64,000 nucleotides of DNA from Ruminococcus sp. (GTDB lineage: Bacteria > Bacillota > Clostridia > Oscillospirales > Ruminococcaceae): NCBI GenBank assembly GCA_029062165.1, contig JAIDQQ010000007.1, forward strand, positions 51,482 through 115,481, written 5' to 3'. The first letter of the stretch is position 1, and every line of letters starts with the position of its first letter. A model generated the notes under the pieces. The model was given only the letters and a program-made list of their open reading frames with translations, did no database searches and was not told the origin of the DNA. Shown here piece after piece: positions 45,275 to 54,148 of the stretch. The position numbers and the translations under genes were made by a program.

Positions 45275-46495
45275 TCAGAACAGGTCACTGTTCATAAACT
45301 CATCAATAGTCATAACAGGGTTATCATCAGTAGTGGAACTATATGCATAATAATTTAAAATAATAGAAGCATCAATAGGATTAATGTAGCCGTCTTCATT
45401 TACGTCGCCTTTTTTAGGTGTGACAGGAGTTACCGGAATTTCAGGTATTACGTCACCGAGTTTAATAAATGTACGGTTATATTTTTCGGCGTAATCCTGT
45501 GCGGTAGAATTTTCCGGAGCGTTTATAATACCATATTCAAGCGTTCTGTAATCGTCGTCTATAACGCAATCGGGATTCATGATAGTTATAAGCTTTAAAT
45601 TCTCGCACTCTGTAAATGCCGCCTCACCGATATATGTTACATTTTCCGGAATTGTAATTTCCCTGAGACGTTTACAGCCATAAAAAGCCATTTTATCAAT
45701 ATCGGTTACACTGTCGGGGATTGTAACAGATGTAACTGAAGAAAGTCCGAAACCTGTGCCGGTTATAGCTGTAATGCCGTCCGGAATAACAACATCTCCG
45801 GTACAGGATGAAGTATCTATAATTACGTTATTTACGGTTACAAGCGGATTTTCTTCCTGTTTTGCCTTAAGCCATGCGGTATCCTCAAAAGCAAGGTCAC
45901 CGAACTTTGTAAGAGTTTCCGGAATTGTAACATCTGCAAGATTTGTACAGTATGCGAAACTCATATCGCTGATACTCGTTACACTGTCAGGAATTACCAC
46001 AGAAGTAAGTGCGGTACAGCCTGAAAATGCACTCTCACCTATTTGCATAAGATGTTCGCCGAAAGTTACTGTTTCCAGTGACGTACAGCCCATGAAAGTT
46101 CTTGGTATTATATAAAGAACGCTGTCGGGAATATTCACGGATTTAAGAGCGGTACAACCTTTAAATGCTTCCCCTGCAATAGTAACCACACTGTCAGGGA
46201 TAGTAACGCTTTCAAGATTCGTACGGTTTGCAAAAGCATCTGACGCAATGAAAGTTACCGGCATACCGTCTATCTCTGCCGGTATAACTGCATCTTTTAC
46301 ATCTCTGTTACAGGCAACTATTCTGATTTCTTCGCCGTCTATTACGTAATCAAAATCGCCGTATGTATAGGATTTATATGCACTTGCCGTAACAGGTGCA
46401 GTAACGTCAATATCTGCTCTGCCTATTGCGATACCACCTGAAAATACAAGCGTAAGTGCAAGTACTCCGGCTACTACTTTAACGTGTTTATTCAT
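45275..46495 (-). CDS. BspA-like LRR surface protein with half-dockerin (4)
   Basis: A 406-residue secreted protein with a signal peptide (about 1-35) and about twelve BspA-type LRRs (IPDSVVTIAGEAFKGCTALK and relatives, about 70-330). The end has a single dockerin-type loop, KKGDVNEDGYINPIDASIIL, followed by an acidic tail like that of gene 3, so the two form a subfamily. A GAGGTGAT site precedes the ATG. Confidence 0.85.
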   Translation of the reverse strand: MNKHVKVVAGVLALTLVFSGGIAIGRADIDVTAPVTASAYKSYTYGDFDYVIDGEEIRIVACNRDVKDAVIPAEIDGMPVTFIASDAFANRTNLESVTIPDSVVTIAGEAFKGCTALKSVNIPDSVLYIIPRTFMGCTSLETVTFGEHLMQIGESAFSGCTALTSVVIPDSVTSISDMSFAYCTNLADVTIPETLTKFGDLAFEDTAWLKAKQEENPLVTVNNVIIDTSSCTGDVVIPDGITAITGTGFGLSSVTSVTIPDSVTDIDKMAFYGCKRLREITIPENVTYIGEAAFTECENLKLITIMNPDCVIDDDYRTLEYGIINAPENSTAQDYAEKYNRTFIKLGDVIPEIPVTPVTPKKGDVNEDGYINPIDASIILNYYAYSSTTDDNPVMTIDEFMNSDLF

Positions 46496-46543
46496 AAAAA
46501 TATCACCTCATTTATAAATTTCAGGATTTATCCTGTTATAATC

Positions 46544-46572
46544 ATTATAACACACTATACAGAAAAAGTCAA
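46544..46572 (-). promoter_or_regulatory. Promoter of LRR-dockerin gene 4
   Basis: TTGACT and TATAAT are separated by 17 bases, with TGT before the -10. Confidence 0.75.
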
Positions 46573-46792
46573 TACCTATGCAAAAAAAACAAAATAAGGA
46601 AATACAAATAACTGATATTGATTTATTTCATGATTCTTATACTATTATTATATCATAATGAAAAGTCTTTGTGCGGAAATTTACATGAACGGTCATTTTT
46701 TTGTAACGAACGGTATATTTTTAAATATAAAATCAAAATCCGGCATGGTACGGAAATATATACCACTATGTTAAAAAAATATCACAGGGGTA

Positions 46793-46821
46793 TTGACAGA
46801 TTGACAGATATTGTGTATAAT
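46793..46821 (+). promoter_or_regulatory. Promoter of pckG
   Basis: TTGACA and TATAAT are separated by 17 bases. A second TTGACA lies in the spacer. Confidence 0.8.
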
Positions 46822-46924
46822 GATATTAGTGGGACGATTGATTTTTTCAGTCGTTTCTTACATACATATGACAGAAATGCTTATATGTAATTAAAAATAT
46901 TAATTTTCAGGAGGTAAAACTACA

Positions 46925-48727
46925 ATGTCACTGACAAACAATCAGAATGTTATCAAGTGGGTTGATGAGATGGTTGCACTCTGTAAGCCCGACAACGTTG
47001 TATGGATTGACGGTTCAGAAGAACAGCTTGCCGAACTTAGAAAGGAAGCTATCGCTACTGGCGAGATGATTGAACTTAATCAGGAAAAGCTCCCTGGTTG
47101 TCTCTACCACAGAACAAATCCTAACGACGTAGCACGTGTTGAAGACAGAACTTTTATCTGTACAAGAAAAAAGGAAGATGCAGGTCCTACTAACAACTGG
47201 TGCGACCCACAGGAAATGTACGCAAAACTTTCAAAGCTCTATGACGGAGTTATGAAGGGCAGAACTATGTATGTTATCCCTTATTCAATGGGTCCAATCG
47301 GCTCACCGCTCGCAAAAGTAGGCGTTGAAGTTACTGATTCTATTTATGTTGTTCTCAACATGAACATCATGACAAGAATGGGTGCAGATGCTTTCAAGAA
47401 TCTCGGCGACGTTTCAGACGATTTTGTACGTGGTCTCCACTCAAAAGCTGACGTAAACCCCGAAGAAAGATATATTGTACAGTTCCCTGAAGACAATACA
47501 ATATGGTCTATCAACTCCGCATACGGCGGAAATGTTCTCCTCGGCAAGAAGTGCTTCGCTCTCCGTATAGCATCATTCCAGGGTAAGAACGAGGGCTGGA
47601 TGGCTGAACATATGCTTATTCTCGGCGTAAAGAAACCTGATGGCGAAATCAAGTACATTACTGCTGCATTCCCGTCCGCTTGTGGTAAAACTAACCTCGC
47701 TATGCTTATCCCACCGGAAGGCTACAAGAAAGACGGTTACGAAGTATTCACAGTCGGCGATGATATTGCATGGATGAAGCCCGGTGAAGACGGCAGACTT
47801 TACGCAATCAATCCGGAAAATGGTTTCTTCGGCGTTGCACCTGGTACTAACGAAAAATCAAATCCGAATGCACTTCACTGTACAATGAAAGATACTATTT
47901 TCACAAACGTTGCACTCAACAACGACGATATGACTGTATGGTGGGAAAAACTCGACAAGAATCCGCCTGTAAACGCTACAGAATGGAAAGGTGCTAAAGT
48001 AAATGGCGTTGAGTATACAGCAGAGGGAAATACTCTCGCTCACCCGAACTCACGTTTTACTGCTCCGGCTACAAACTGTCCTTGCATTTCCTCCGAATTT
48101 AATAATCCGGCTGGTGTTCCGATTTCCGCTATTATTTTCGGTGGCAGACGTGCTTCTACTACTCCGCTTGTATATCAGTCATTCGACTGGACACACGGTA
48201 CATATATGGGTTCGGCAGTTTCTTCCGAAACTACTGCCGCTGCAACCGGTGCTGTTGGCGTACTCCGTCATGACCCTATGGCTATGAAGCCATTTATCGG
48301 CTACAATGTAGGCGACTATTGGGCTCACTGGCTTGAAATGGGCGAAAAACTCGGCGATAAAGCACCTAAGATTTTCAATGTAAACTGGTTCAAACAGGAC
48401 GAAAACGGTAACTTCATATGGCCAGGCTTCGGCAATAATATGCGTGTTCTCGACTGGATTATCAAGAGATGTGAGGGTACTGTTGACGCTGTTGAAACTG
48501 CTATCGGTTATCTTCCTAAGAAGGGCGATATCAATGTTGAGGGTATCGAAGACGAAGTAACACCTGAAATCATGGATAAACTCCTTGACGTTGACAAGGA
48601 ACTTTGGACTAAGGAAATCGCTGAAATGAGAAGATACTACAATGACGACATTAAAGCTAAGGGCGGTAACGTTCCGGAAGCTCTCTATGCTGAACTCGAT
48701 AAGATTGAAGCAAGACTTAACAAGTAA
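46925..48727 (+). CDS. pckG: Phosphoenolpyruvate carboxykinase (GTP)
   Basis: A 600-residue GTP-type PEPCK linking oxaloacetate and phosphoenolpyruvate. The P-loop (kinase-1a) is FPSACGKTNLAM, the metal-binding segment is TVGDDIAWMKPGEDGRLYAI, and the N-terminal R-loop region and the GTP-binding PAxNCPC-like segment (TAPATNCPCISSEF) are present. The length matches the family. In anaerobic fibre fermenters this enzyme often fixes CO2 toward succinate. GGAGG lies 9 bases before the ATG. Confidence 0.98.
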   Translation: MSLTNNQNVIKWVDEMVALCKPDNVVWIDGSEEQLAELRKEAIATGEMIELNQEKLPGCLYHRTNPNDVARVEDRTFICTRKKEDAGPTNNWCDPQEMYAKLSKLYDGVMKGRTMYVIPYSMGPIGSPLAKVGVEVTDSIYVVLNMNIMTRMGADAFKNLGDVSDDFVRGLHSKADVNPEERYIVQFPEDNTIWSINSAYGGNVLLGKKCFALRIASFQGKNEGWMAEHMLILGVKKPDGEIKYITAAFPSACGKTNLAMLIPPEGYKKDGYEVFTVGDDIAWMKPGEDGRLYAINPENGFFGVAPGTNEKSNPNALHCTMKDTIFTNVALNNDDMTVWWEKLDKNPPVNATEWKGAKVNGVEYTAEGNTLAHPNSRFTAPATNCPCISSEFNNPAGVPISAIIFGGRRASTTPLVYQSFDWTHGTYMGSAVSSETTAAATGAVGVLRHDPMAMKPFIGYNVGDYWAHWLEMGEKLGDKAPKIFNVNWFKQDENGNFIWPGFGNNMRVLDWIIKRCEGTVDAVETAIGYLPKKGDINVEGIEDEVTPEIMDKLLDVDKELWTKEIAEMRRYYNDDIKAKGGNVPEALYAELDKIEARLNK

Positions 48728-48746
48728 TTTTCCTGAATAAAATAAA

Positions 48747-48776
48747 GCCGTACTCTTTCGGGAGTATGGCTTTTTT
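48747..48776 (+). terminator. Terminator of pckG
   Basis: GCCGTACTC pairs with GAGTATGGC (one G-U pair), followed by TTTTTT. Confidence 0.85.
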
Positions 48777-48819
48777 ATCTGACATAAATATAAATTGTAA
48801 TTTAAAGGAGGAAATGAAT

Positions 48820-49323
48820 ATGGCTTCAACAGCACAAATAGTACGGAATAATAAAACCAAAATGAGTACTGCTGAACGTGTAATAGAATTTTTTGAGATT
48901 ATTCGTCCGCTTGGATTTGATGCTCATGAGGAAAGCGACAACGCAATATATATGAACCCTGTTGGCAATTATGAAAAAGGTGTTCGGGTATGGGTAGACC
49001 AGGAGGATTATCCTATGTTTACGGTCAATGGAAAAAAATACTATCGTGAAGTGTTTTTTGATTTTATATGGGACGACGAAAGACACGGAACAGAAAGTAT
49101 GAATTCAGATATGATTCTTGCAATTACCGCAGAATATATGAAAAAATATCCCGATGCTTTATTTCAATACGAATGGTATAGTAATGAATCGCCTTTTTTT
49201 GATAAGATTGATATTGAAACAATAATATCACAACCGTTTCATTCAGGCTGGTACTATCTTTTCATGTCACATCTTCATGTAAAATCTTCAGACAAATATC
49301 ATGACAAATGGATTTTAGAATAA
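48820..49323 (+). CDS. Uncharacterised 167-residue acidic protein
   Basis: I do not recognise the family. The protein has no signal peptide or membrane helix and is rich in Asp, Glu, Tyr and Trp, with segments such as WVDQEDYPMFTVNGKKYYRE and YPDALFQYEWYSNESPF. The start is the ATG at 48820, 8 bases after GGAGG; an ATG six bases earlier is too near. It may be read-through from pckG, since only a terminator separates them. Its composition resembles the small unknown proteins in the ilv-leu insert. Confidence 0.65.
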   Translation: MASTAQIVRNNKTKMSTAERVIEFFEIIRPLGFDAHEESDNAIYMNPVGNYEKGVRVWVDQEDYPMFTVNGKKYYREVFFDFIWDDERHGTESMNSDMILAITAEYMKKYPDALFQYEWYSNESPFFDKIDIETIISQPFHSGWYYLFMSHLHVKSSDKYHDKWILE

Positions 49324-49342
49324 TATAATATAAAAATCGCTC

Positions 49343-49371
49343 TTGCATTATCCGGAATAATATGTTAAAAT
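49343..49371 (+). promoter_or_regulatory. Promoter of the CNNM/CBS protein gene
   Basis: TTGCAT and TAAAAT are separated by 17 bases, with TGT before the -10. Confidence 0.6.
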
Positions 49372-49406
49372 ATAGTCTGTAACAATAATTCACGAAAGGA
49401 TTTATA

Positions 49407-50651
49407 ATGGATAATTCAGATTTATGGAAAATTGTACTGGTAGTAGTCATGATGATTTTTTCAGCACTATTTTCAAGTACGGAAACCGCTTTTTCAAGCG
49501 TAAACAAAATAAGACTCAAAAACTACGAGGCACAAGGTAACAAAAAAGCTACAACCGCCTTGAAACTCGCTAATCGTTTCGACGAAGTTCTTACTGCCGT
49601 GCTTATCGGAAACAATATAGTAAATATTGCAACGTCATCAGTAAGTACTCTGCTTTTCGTAAGCATTTTCGGAAAAAACGGAGCAGGTATTTCTACAGCG
49701 GTCATAACCGTTCTTGTACTCGTTTTCTGTGAGGTTCTCCCTAAATCATACGCCAAAAGAAACGCCGAAAAATTAGCTCTCCTTTTTGCGAAACCTCTTT
49801 CAGTACTCGTAACAGTTCTTAAACCGGCTGTTTTTGTACTTAATAAAATATCGTCGCTACTTTCTTCCGGTGAGGAAGTACCAAGCGTCACGGAAGACGA
49901 ACTAAAATACATGATTGACGAAATCGAAGAACAAGGCGTTATAGAAGAACAGGAAAGCGAATTAGTAAAAAGTGCGTTGGAATTTGACGAGATAACTGTA
50001 GACGAAATTCTGATACCACGTGTCAAGGTGACAGGTATCGAAATAAATTCCACTATCGAGGAAATAAAGGAAATCTTCACTACTGAAATGTATTCCCGTA
50101 TGCCTGTATACGAAAAAAGTCTTGACGATATTGTAGGTATCATTACCAACAAGGCATTTTTCAAGATGATAGTCGAGGGTGGTAGCGATATTAACAATAT
50201 TATTCAGGAAGTCCCACATATAGCCGACTGCAAACTCATAAGCGAGGCTATGCGTGATATGCAGAGGTCAAAAGTACATCTTGCTGTAGTCGTTGACCAG
50301 TACGGCGGTACTAAAGGTATCGTAACTCTTGAAGACATAATTGAAGAACTCGTCGGTGAAATTTACGACGAAGATGACGAAATTGTTACTCGGATTGTTA
50401 AAATTGCTCCGGATAAGTTTGAAATCGCCGGTGATATGAGTGTTTACGATATGTTGGAACAGCTTGACCTTGACGAAAATTCCATACAGACGGAATATAA
50501 TACCGTCGGGGGCTGGGTCACGGAAGTTATGGAACATATCCCTGAAAAAAATGAATCCGCTGTATCAGGTATCTTCCGGCTGACAGTCTCGGCAGTAAGC
50601 GAAAATACCGTTGAAAAAATTATACTGGAAATTATCCGGAATGATGATTAA
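49407..50651 (+). CDS. CNNM/CorC-type membrane protein with CBS domains (hemolysin-like)
   Basis: A 414-residue protein. The N-terminal DUF21/CNNM domain (about 5-180) begins with FSALFSSTETAFSSVNKIRL and has about four helices. A CBS pair (about 195-320) follows, with LIPRVKVTGI and GTKGIVTLEDIIEELVGEIY, and the C-terminus is a CorC_HlyC domain (about 335-414). Relatives act in magnesium or cobalt efflux or resistance; 'hemolysin' is a historical name. GAAAGGA precedes the ATG. Confidence 0.92.
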   Translation: MDNSDLWKIVLVVVMMIFSALFSSTETAFSSVNKIRLKNYEAQGNKKATTALKLANRFDEVLTAVLIGNNIVNIATSSVSTLLFVSIFGKNGAGISTAVITVLVLVFCEVLPKSYAKRNAEKLALLFAKPLSVLVTVLKPAVFVLNKISSLLSSGEEVPSVTEDELKYMIDEIEEQGVIEEQESELVKSALEFDEITVDEILIPRVKVTGIEINSTIEEIKEIFTTEMYSRMPVYEKSLDDIVGIITNKAFFKMIVEGGSDINNIIQEVPHIADCKLISEAMRDMQRSKVHLAVVVDQYGGTKGIVTLEDIIEELVGEIYDEDDEIVTRIVKIAPDKFEIAGDMSVYDMLEQLDLDENSIQTEYNTVGGWVTEVMEHIPEKNESAVSGIFRLTVSAVSENTVEKIILEIIRNDD

Positions 50652-50735
50652 TAGTCATTCTGTACAAAATCGTTGCATTAATATTGTACAAAACATAGAA
50701 TTTCAGTTTTTTCATAAAATTTTCACAGTTTCCGC

Positions 50736-50763
50736 TTGAAATATGTGTAAAATATGGTATAAT
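50736..50763 (+). promoter_or_regulatory. Promoter of the cytidylate-kinase-like gene
   Basis: TTGAAA and TATAAT are separated by 16 bases, one base less than in most promoters of this window. Confidence 0.55.
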
Positions 50764-50796
50764 ATACTTGTAATAAAAAACAGGAGGTAACTTCCA

Positions 50797-51420
50797 ATGC
50801 AGAAAAAAATTATAACAATAGAACGTCAGTACGGAAGCGGAGGAAGTATTATCGGTAAGCTTACCGCTGAAAAACTCGGCATAAACTACTATAACAGACA
50901 GATTCTTGAAATGACCGCTGAAAGATGTGGTATAGCTCCGGAACACCTCGAAACCGCTGAAGAAAGCGTCCCGACAAGTTTTCTGTATTCACTGCTTATG
51001 TCAGCTAATCCGGCACGGTCTATGGAAGATAACCTGCCACTTTCAGATAAGGTCTTCCTTATGGAAAGCAGAATTATAAATGAACTCGCTGACAGTGAAA
51101 ACAGTTTCGTACTCGTCGGAAGATGTGGCAGTTATGTACTCGAAGAACGTGGCTGTTTTAACGTCTATATTTACGCACCTGTCGAAAACCGTATACAGCG
51201 TGCTATAAAAGAATATCATATACCTGAAAACAAAGCCGAAAACATCATGAAAAAAGCTGATAAACGTCGTGAAACTTTCTATAATGTGAATACTGGCAGA
51301 CTCTGGCAGGATAAAGACCAGTATTCCTTATGCCTTAACAGTGCGGAACTCGGCGACGAACTCTGTGCGGAAATTATAGTCAAGGCTTACAACGAATACA
51401 ATAAAAGATTTGAAAAATAA
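50797..51420 (+). CDS. Cytidylate kinase-like protein
   Basis: A 207-residue P-loop protein of the cytidylate-kinase-like family (Pfam PF13189 type). The nucleotide loop is ERQYGSGGSIIGKLTAEKLG, and the following INYYNRQILEMTAE is typical. It is not the standard Cmk, and family members occur in many gut clostridia without a proven substrate. GGAGG precedes the ATG by 8 bases. Confidence 0.85.
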   Translation: MQKKIITIERQYGSGGSIIGKLTAEKLGINYYNRQILEMTAERCGIAPEHLETAEESVPTSFLYSLLMSANPARSMEDNLPLSDKVFLMESRIINELADSENSFVLVGRCGSYVLEERGCFNVYIYAPVENRIQRAIKEYHIPENKAENIMKKADKRRETFYNVNTGRLWQDKDQYSLCLNSAELGDELCAEIIVKAYNEYNKRFEK

Positions 51421-51432
51421 TTGCAAGGGAAT

Positions 51433-51483
51433 GTGAGTATCTGAAAAGCCGTTCCTTGTTGTGACGTTTTTTCAGATACTCAC
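51433..51483. repeat. 15-base perfect inverted repeat with a 21-base loop
   Basis: GTGAGTATCTGAAAA pairs with TTTTCAGATACTCAC. The stem is unusually long for this window. It lies between the cytidylate-kinase-like gene and a separate terminator, so it may be an RNA stability element or a mobile-element remnant. There is no gene inside. Confidence 0.7.
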
Positions 51484-51507
51484 TGAAAATATCTCTCTTT
51501 TTTTCAG

Positions 51508-51537
51508 AAAAGCTCTGTAGTTTGTTACGGAGCTTTT
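51508..51537 (+). terminator. Terminator before the DUF421 gene
   Basis: AAAAGCTC pairs with GAGCTTTT, with further pairing GTA / TAC, followed by T-rich sequence. Confidence 0.8.
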
Positions 51538-51609
51538 TTGTTTTGCATACTGAATCAATTATCGGAAATAATAAGTAAAAATCAGAAAAAAAGGAGATGT
51601 TTTTTTCTT

Positions 51610-52308
51610 TTGAGTATTATTCTTATACGTTCGCTTATACTGTACATTTTAGTTATATTTTCGGTCAGGCTTATGGGTAAACGCCAGCTTGGTGAACTGC
51701 AACCCTCCGAACTCGTCATAACTATTCTCATATCAAATATAGCTACCCTACCGCTTGAAGATACAGATATACCGCTCCTGCTCGGTATAACTCCGATACT
51801 CGCCCTTGTATGCTTTGAAGTAATAGTATCATGGGTAAATCTTGTTTTCCCAAAATTCCGTAAAATGATTTCCGGAAGTCCTAAAATAATAATCCGTAAC
51901 GGCAAGACAGACCCCGACATTCTGAAAGAACTGCGTTTTTCCGTCGACGATTTAATGATGTCTTTAAGGGAAAAAGATGTATTCAATATTGAAGATGTCC
52001 AGTTTGCTATAGTCGAGACTACAGGAAATATTTCCGTAATGAAAAAACAGTCCGTTGACACTCCCGAAAGAAGTGACCTCGGACTGAAAGTAAAAAATTA
52101 TGACCCACCACAAGTTATAGTTTCGGACGGGAAAGTTATTCCACAGGCGGTAAAAGTCATGGGCATTCAGGGAAGCATTGAAAAAATTCTCGCTTCCTTA
52201 AACCTCAAACTCAATGACGTCTTCATAATGACCGCCGATACACAAGGACATTTCTTTATTGTAGACAAAAAAGGAAACTCACCGCATATTCCGGAAAAAA
52301 AGGAGTGA
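51610..52308 (+). CDS. YetF-type DUF421 membrane protein
   Basis: A 232-residue protein with two to three N-terminal helices and two DUF421 repeats. The segment RLMGKRQLGELQPSELVITI is the family signature; the C-terminal half contains FRKMISGSPKIIIRNGK and VQFAIVETTGNISVMKK. Relatives such as YetF and YdfR are sporulation or membrane proteins of unclear role. I start at TTG 51610, the first start after GGAG, although the spacing of 13 is long. It is followed by a DUF4363 gene, the usual pair. Confidence 0.82.
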   Translation: MSIILIRSLILYILVIFSVRLMGKRQLGELQPSELVITILISNIATLPLEDTDIPLLLGITPILALVCFEVIVSWVNLVFPKFRKMISGSPKIIIRNGKTDPDILKELRFSVDDLMMSLREKDVFNIEDVQFAIVETTGNISVMKKQSVDTPERSDLGLKVKNYDPPQVIVSDGKVIPQAVKVMGIQGSIEKILASLNLKLNDVFIMTADTQGHFFIVDKKGNSPHIPEKKE

Positions 52309-52314
52309 ATTTTT

Positions 52315-52692
52315 ATGACACGTATAAAAATAAGTATATGTATTCTCTGTGTCATGATAGGAACAAGTATTTTTTCTGCCATATGGATAAACGGAAAATG
52401 TTCCCATATGCTCACGGAAATAACCACTATATGTCAGCTACTCGATAACGGCAATACTTCCGAAGCTGTAAGCCGTGCCGAAAATTTCGACAATGAATGG
52501 AATATTTTCCGGAAAAAAGCTACAGTTATTATCAGAAATGACCTGCTCACAGAAATCGACTGCATAAGTTCCGGTATTCCGTTTCTTATAGAAAACGACA
52601 ATGACGAAAGTTACACTAAACTTATGGAACTTCAACACATGATAGTCACGCTTAAAGACGGTGAAATTCCGGCATTTCCGAGAATTTTATAA
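52315..52692 (+). CDS. DUF4363-family protein
   Basis: A 125-residue protein with one N-terminal helix (about 5-24) and a helical domain of the DUF4363 type. Its place 6 bases after a DUF421 gene is the standard arrangement in clostridia, and an AAGGAG site precedes the ATG. The pair's role is unknown. Its stop lies only 5 bases from the convergent zinc-ribbon gene. Confidence 0.8.
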   Translation: MTRIKISICILCVMIGTSIFSAIWINGKCSHMLTEITTICQLLDNGNTSEAVSRAENFDNEWNIFRKKATVIIRNDLLTEIDCISSGIPFLIENDNDESYTKLMELQHMIVTLKDGEIPAFPRIL

Positions 52693-52697
52693 AATTA

Positions 52698-53801
52698 TTA
52701 CAATTCCGACATACCAGGAAATTCCGGCTTTTTTTTCTTCTGTGTCTTGCGTGCTTTCATGTAATCCGGAAGTTCTATCAGGTCAAGTTCGTCGACATAC
52801 TGTTTCTTTTTGGGCATTGCCTCTACAGCGTGGTCAGCTTCCGCCATAGTGACTTTACGTCTTTTAATAGTTCGTGTGTTGAAGTCGTCTGTCTGCTGAT
52901 TTACGGCATCACCCATTCTTGTACGGCTTTTATACTCTAATTTAGAATTAAGCTGTTGCGAATCCACATTTTTTGTTTCTGTCATTCTGACACTTCTTCC
53001 GGAATCTTTCTTTTCACCTAAATCCGCTGAACCGTTTTCCGAAGCCTGTCGCATATATTTCTGATTGAATTTGCTAACATCATTAGGGATAAGTTTTTCA
53101 GCGTCCTGTACTTCTACATCTGTCATATAGGTTTTTTTATTTTTTTCACGCTTTTTAAGTCCGCCTATATCGAGGTCAGGTAATGCAACGTCACCCATTT
53201 CAGAAGTTTTCCCGAAAAAATTTTCTTCTTTCTGCTGTACCGGTGTTTTGTTCTTGCCGTCGTCAAGAAAATCACGGAATTTTTCCGCATTTTCGTCGAT
53301 TTCCGGCTGTGCGGTATTTATATACTGTGACTGCGGATACGATAACGGCTGACTATATACCGGTATGCCGTTACGGTCATAACCTATAAACTGTGACTGC
53401 TGATATACAGGCTGACTGTACACCGGCTGACCGTTCATGTCATAACCTATTATCTGTGGTCTGTTTCCGTACATATCCGTATAAGGTTCAGCCTGTAAAG
53501 GTACGGAATTATTTGTATATTCCGCATAGGGCTGTGATTTTAAAATTTCCTCTTTGTTTTCCTGTGTTGTTGCGACGTTTTCTTCCGTAGTTCTGCCAAA
53601 ATAAAAATCATTGTCTGCATCTGATTCTTCTTTAAACAAATCTTCTGAAACATATTCAGATGTATATTCCTCTTCCGTATGATAAGTCCTATTGTCAACC
53701 TTCCCGTAACTTAATTCCGGAAGGTCTTCAAGGTTTCTGCCACAATTTTTACAATACTTCATTCCGGAATTATTATACTTTCTGCATACAGGACAATCCA
53801 T
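52698..53801 (-). CDS. Zinc-ribbon protein with disordered repeats
   Basis: A 367-residue protein with an N-terminal zinc ribbon (MDCPVCRKYNNSGMKYCKNC, four Cys). The middle is Gln/Tyr/Pro-rich and carries two close repeats, IIGYDMNGQPVYSQP and FIGYDRNGIPVYSQP, followed by a degenerate third near SQYINT (about 115-165). The C-terminal third is charged and Lys-rich, with no membrane helix. It is probably cytoplasmic and partly disordered. I know no function; similar proteins occur in Ruminococcus-like genomes. Confidence 0.7.
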   Translation of the reverse strand: MDCPVCRKYNNSGMKYCKNCGRNLEDLPELSYGKVDNRTYHTEEEYTSEYVSEDLFKEESDADNDFYFGRTTEENVATTQENKEEILKSQPYAEYTNNSVPLQAEPYTDMYGNRPQIIGYDMNGQPVYSQPVYQQSQFIGYDRNGIPVYSQPLSYPQSQYINTAQPEIDENAEKFRDFLDDGKNKTPVQQKEENFFGKTSEMGDVALPDLDIGGLKKREKNKKTYMTDVEVQDAEKLIPNDVSKFNQKYMRQASENGSADLGEKKDSGRSVRMTETKNVDSQQLNSKLEYKSRTRMGDAVNQQTDDFNTRTIKRRKVTMAEADHAVEAMPKKKQYVDELDLIELPDYMKARKTQKKKKPEFPGMSEL

Positions 53802-54148
53802 AAAAAATTCCTCCCTGATACAATATCATCTTTTATTATAACATTCACGGAAATTTATTTCAATAGTTTTTTTATAAAATTATGTAATAATATCTTAAAA
53901 ATAAAGTTTCAGAAAATATAAAAAATCACTGTCATTTTAATTGAATTACTTTTTTGTGAGATGTTACAAATTATGGAAATCGGAAATATTAAAATACAGC
54001 ATTTTTACAAATATATACAATAAAGTCTGTTTTTTTATTTGCAAGTGTGATATAATATAATAAAAACATTTCCGGAACAAAAGAAAAATATACGCCGGTT
54101 TTCAGCCGGACACCGTCACCGATACAGCGTGGCAGATTGGAGTTTTAT
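53802..54148. other. AT-rich intergenic region with divergent promoters
   Basis: This 347-base gap contains the minus promoter of the zinc-ribbon gene (53835-53863) and, on the plus strand, an extended -10 TGATATAAT at 54048-54056 for the carboxypeptidase gene, with no clear -35. The leader before 54149 contains an inverted repeat CCGG-TTTTCAG-CCGG. I see no small gene. Confidence 0.65.
53835..53863 (-). promoter_or_regulatory. Promoter of the zinc-ribbon protein gene
   Basis: On the minus strand TTGAAA and TATAAT are separated by 17 bases with TGT before the -10. Confidence 0.65.

Larger units (their letters stand above)
46496..46924. other. Intergenic region with two divergent promoters and the pckG leader
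   Basis: This 429-base gap holds the minus promoter of LRR-dockerin gene 4, the plus promoter of pckG and a roughly 97-base pckG leader. The leader contains a hairpin (ACGATTGA / TCAGTCGT, 46834-46854). A short frame at 46618-46890 lacks coding features and I do not call it. Confidence 0.7.

Noticed and set aside
46618..46890. A 90-codon frame upstream of pckG
   Set aside because: It overlaps the pckG promoter, has no ribosome binding site and has a composition typical of AT-rich noncoding DNA.
49523..50197. A 224-codon frame opposite the CNNM/CBS gene
   Set aside because: The sense gene has clear domains and a ribosome binding site, so the antisense frame is incidental.
51538..51609. Upstream TTG start for the DUF421 gene
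   Set aside because: It lies in the T-rich terminator tail and adds a charged segment not seen in the family; the start near 51610 after GGAG is better.
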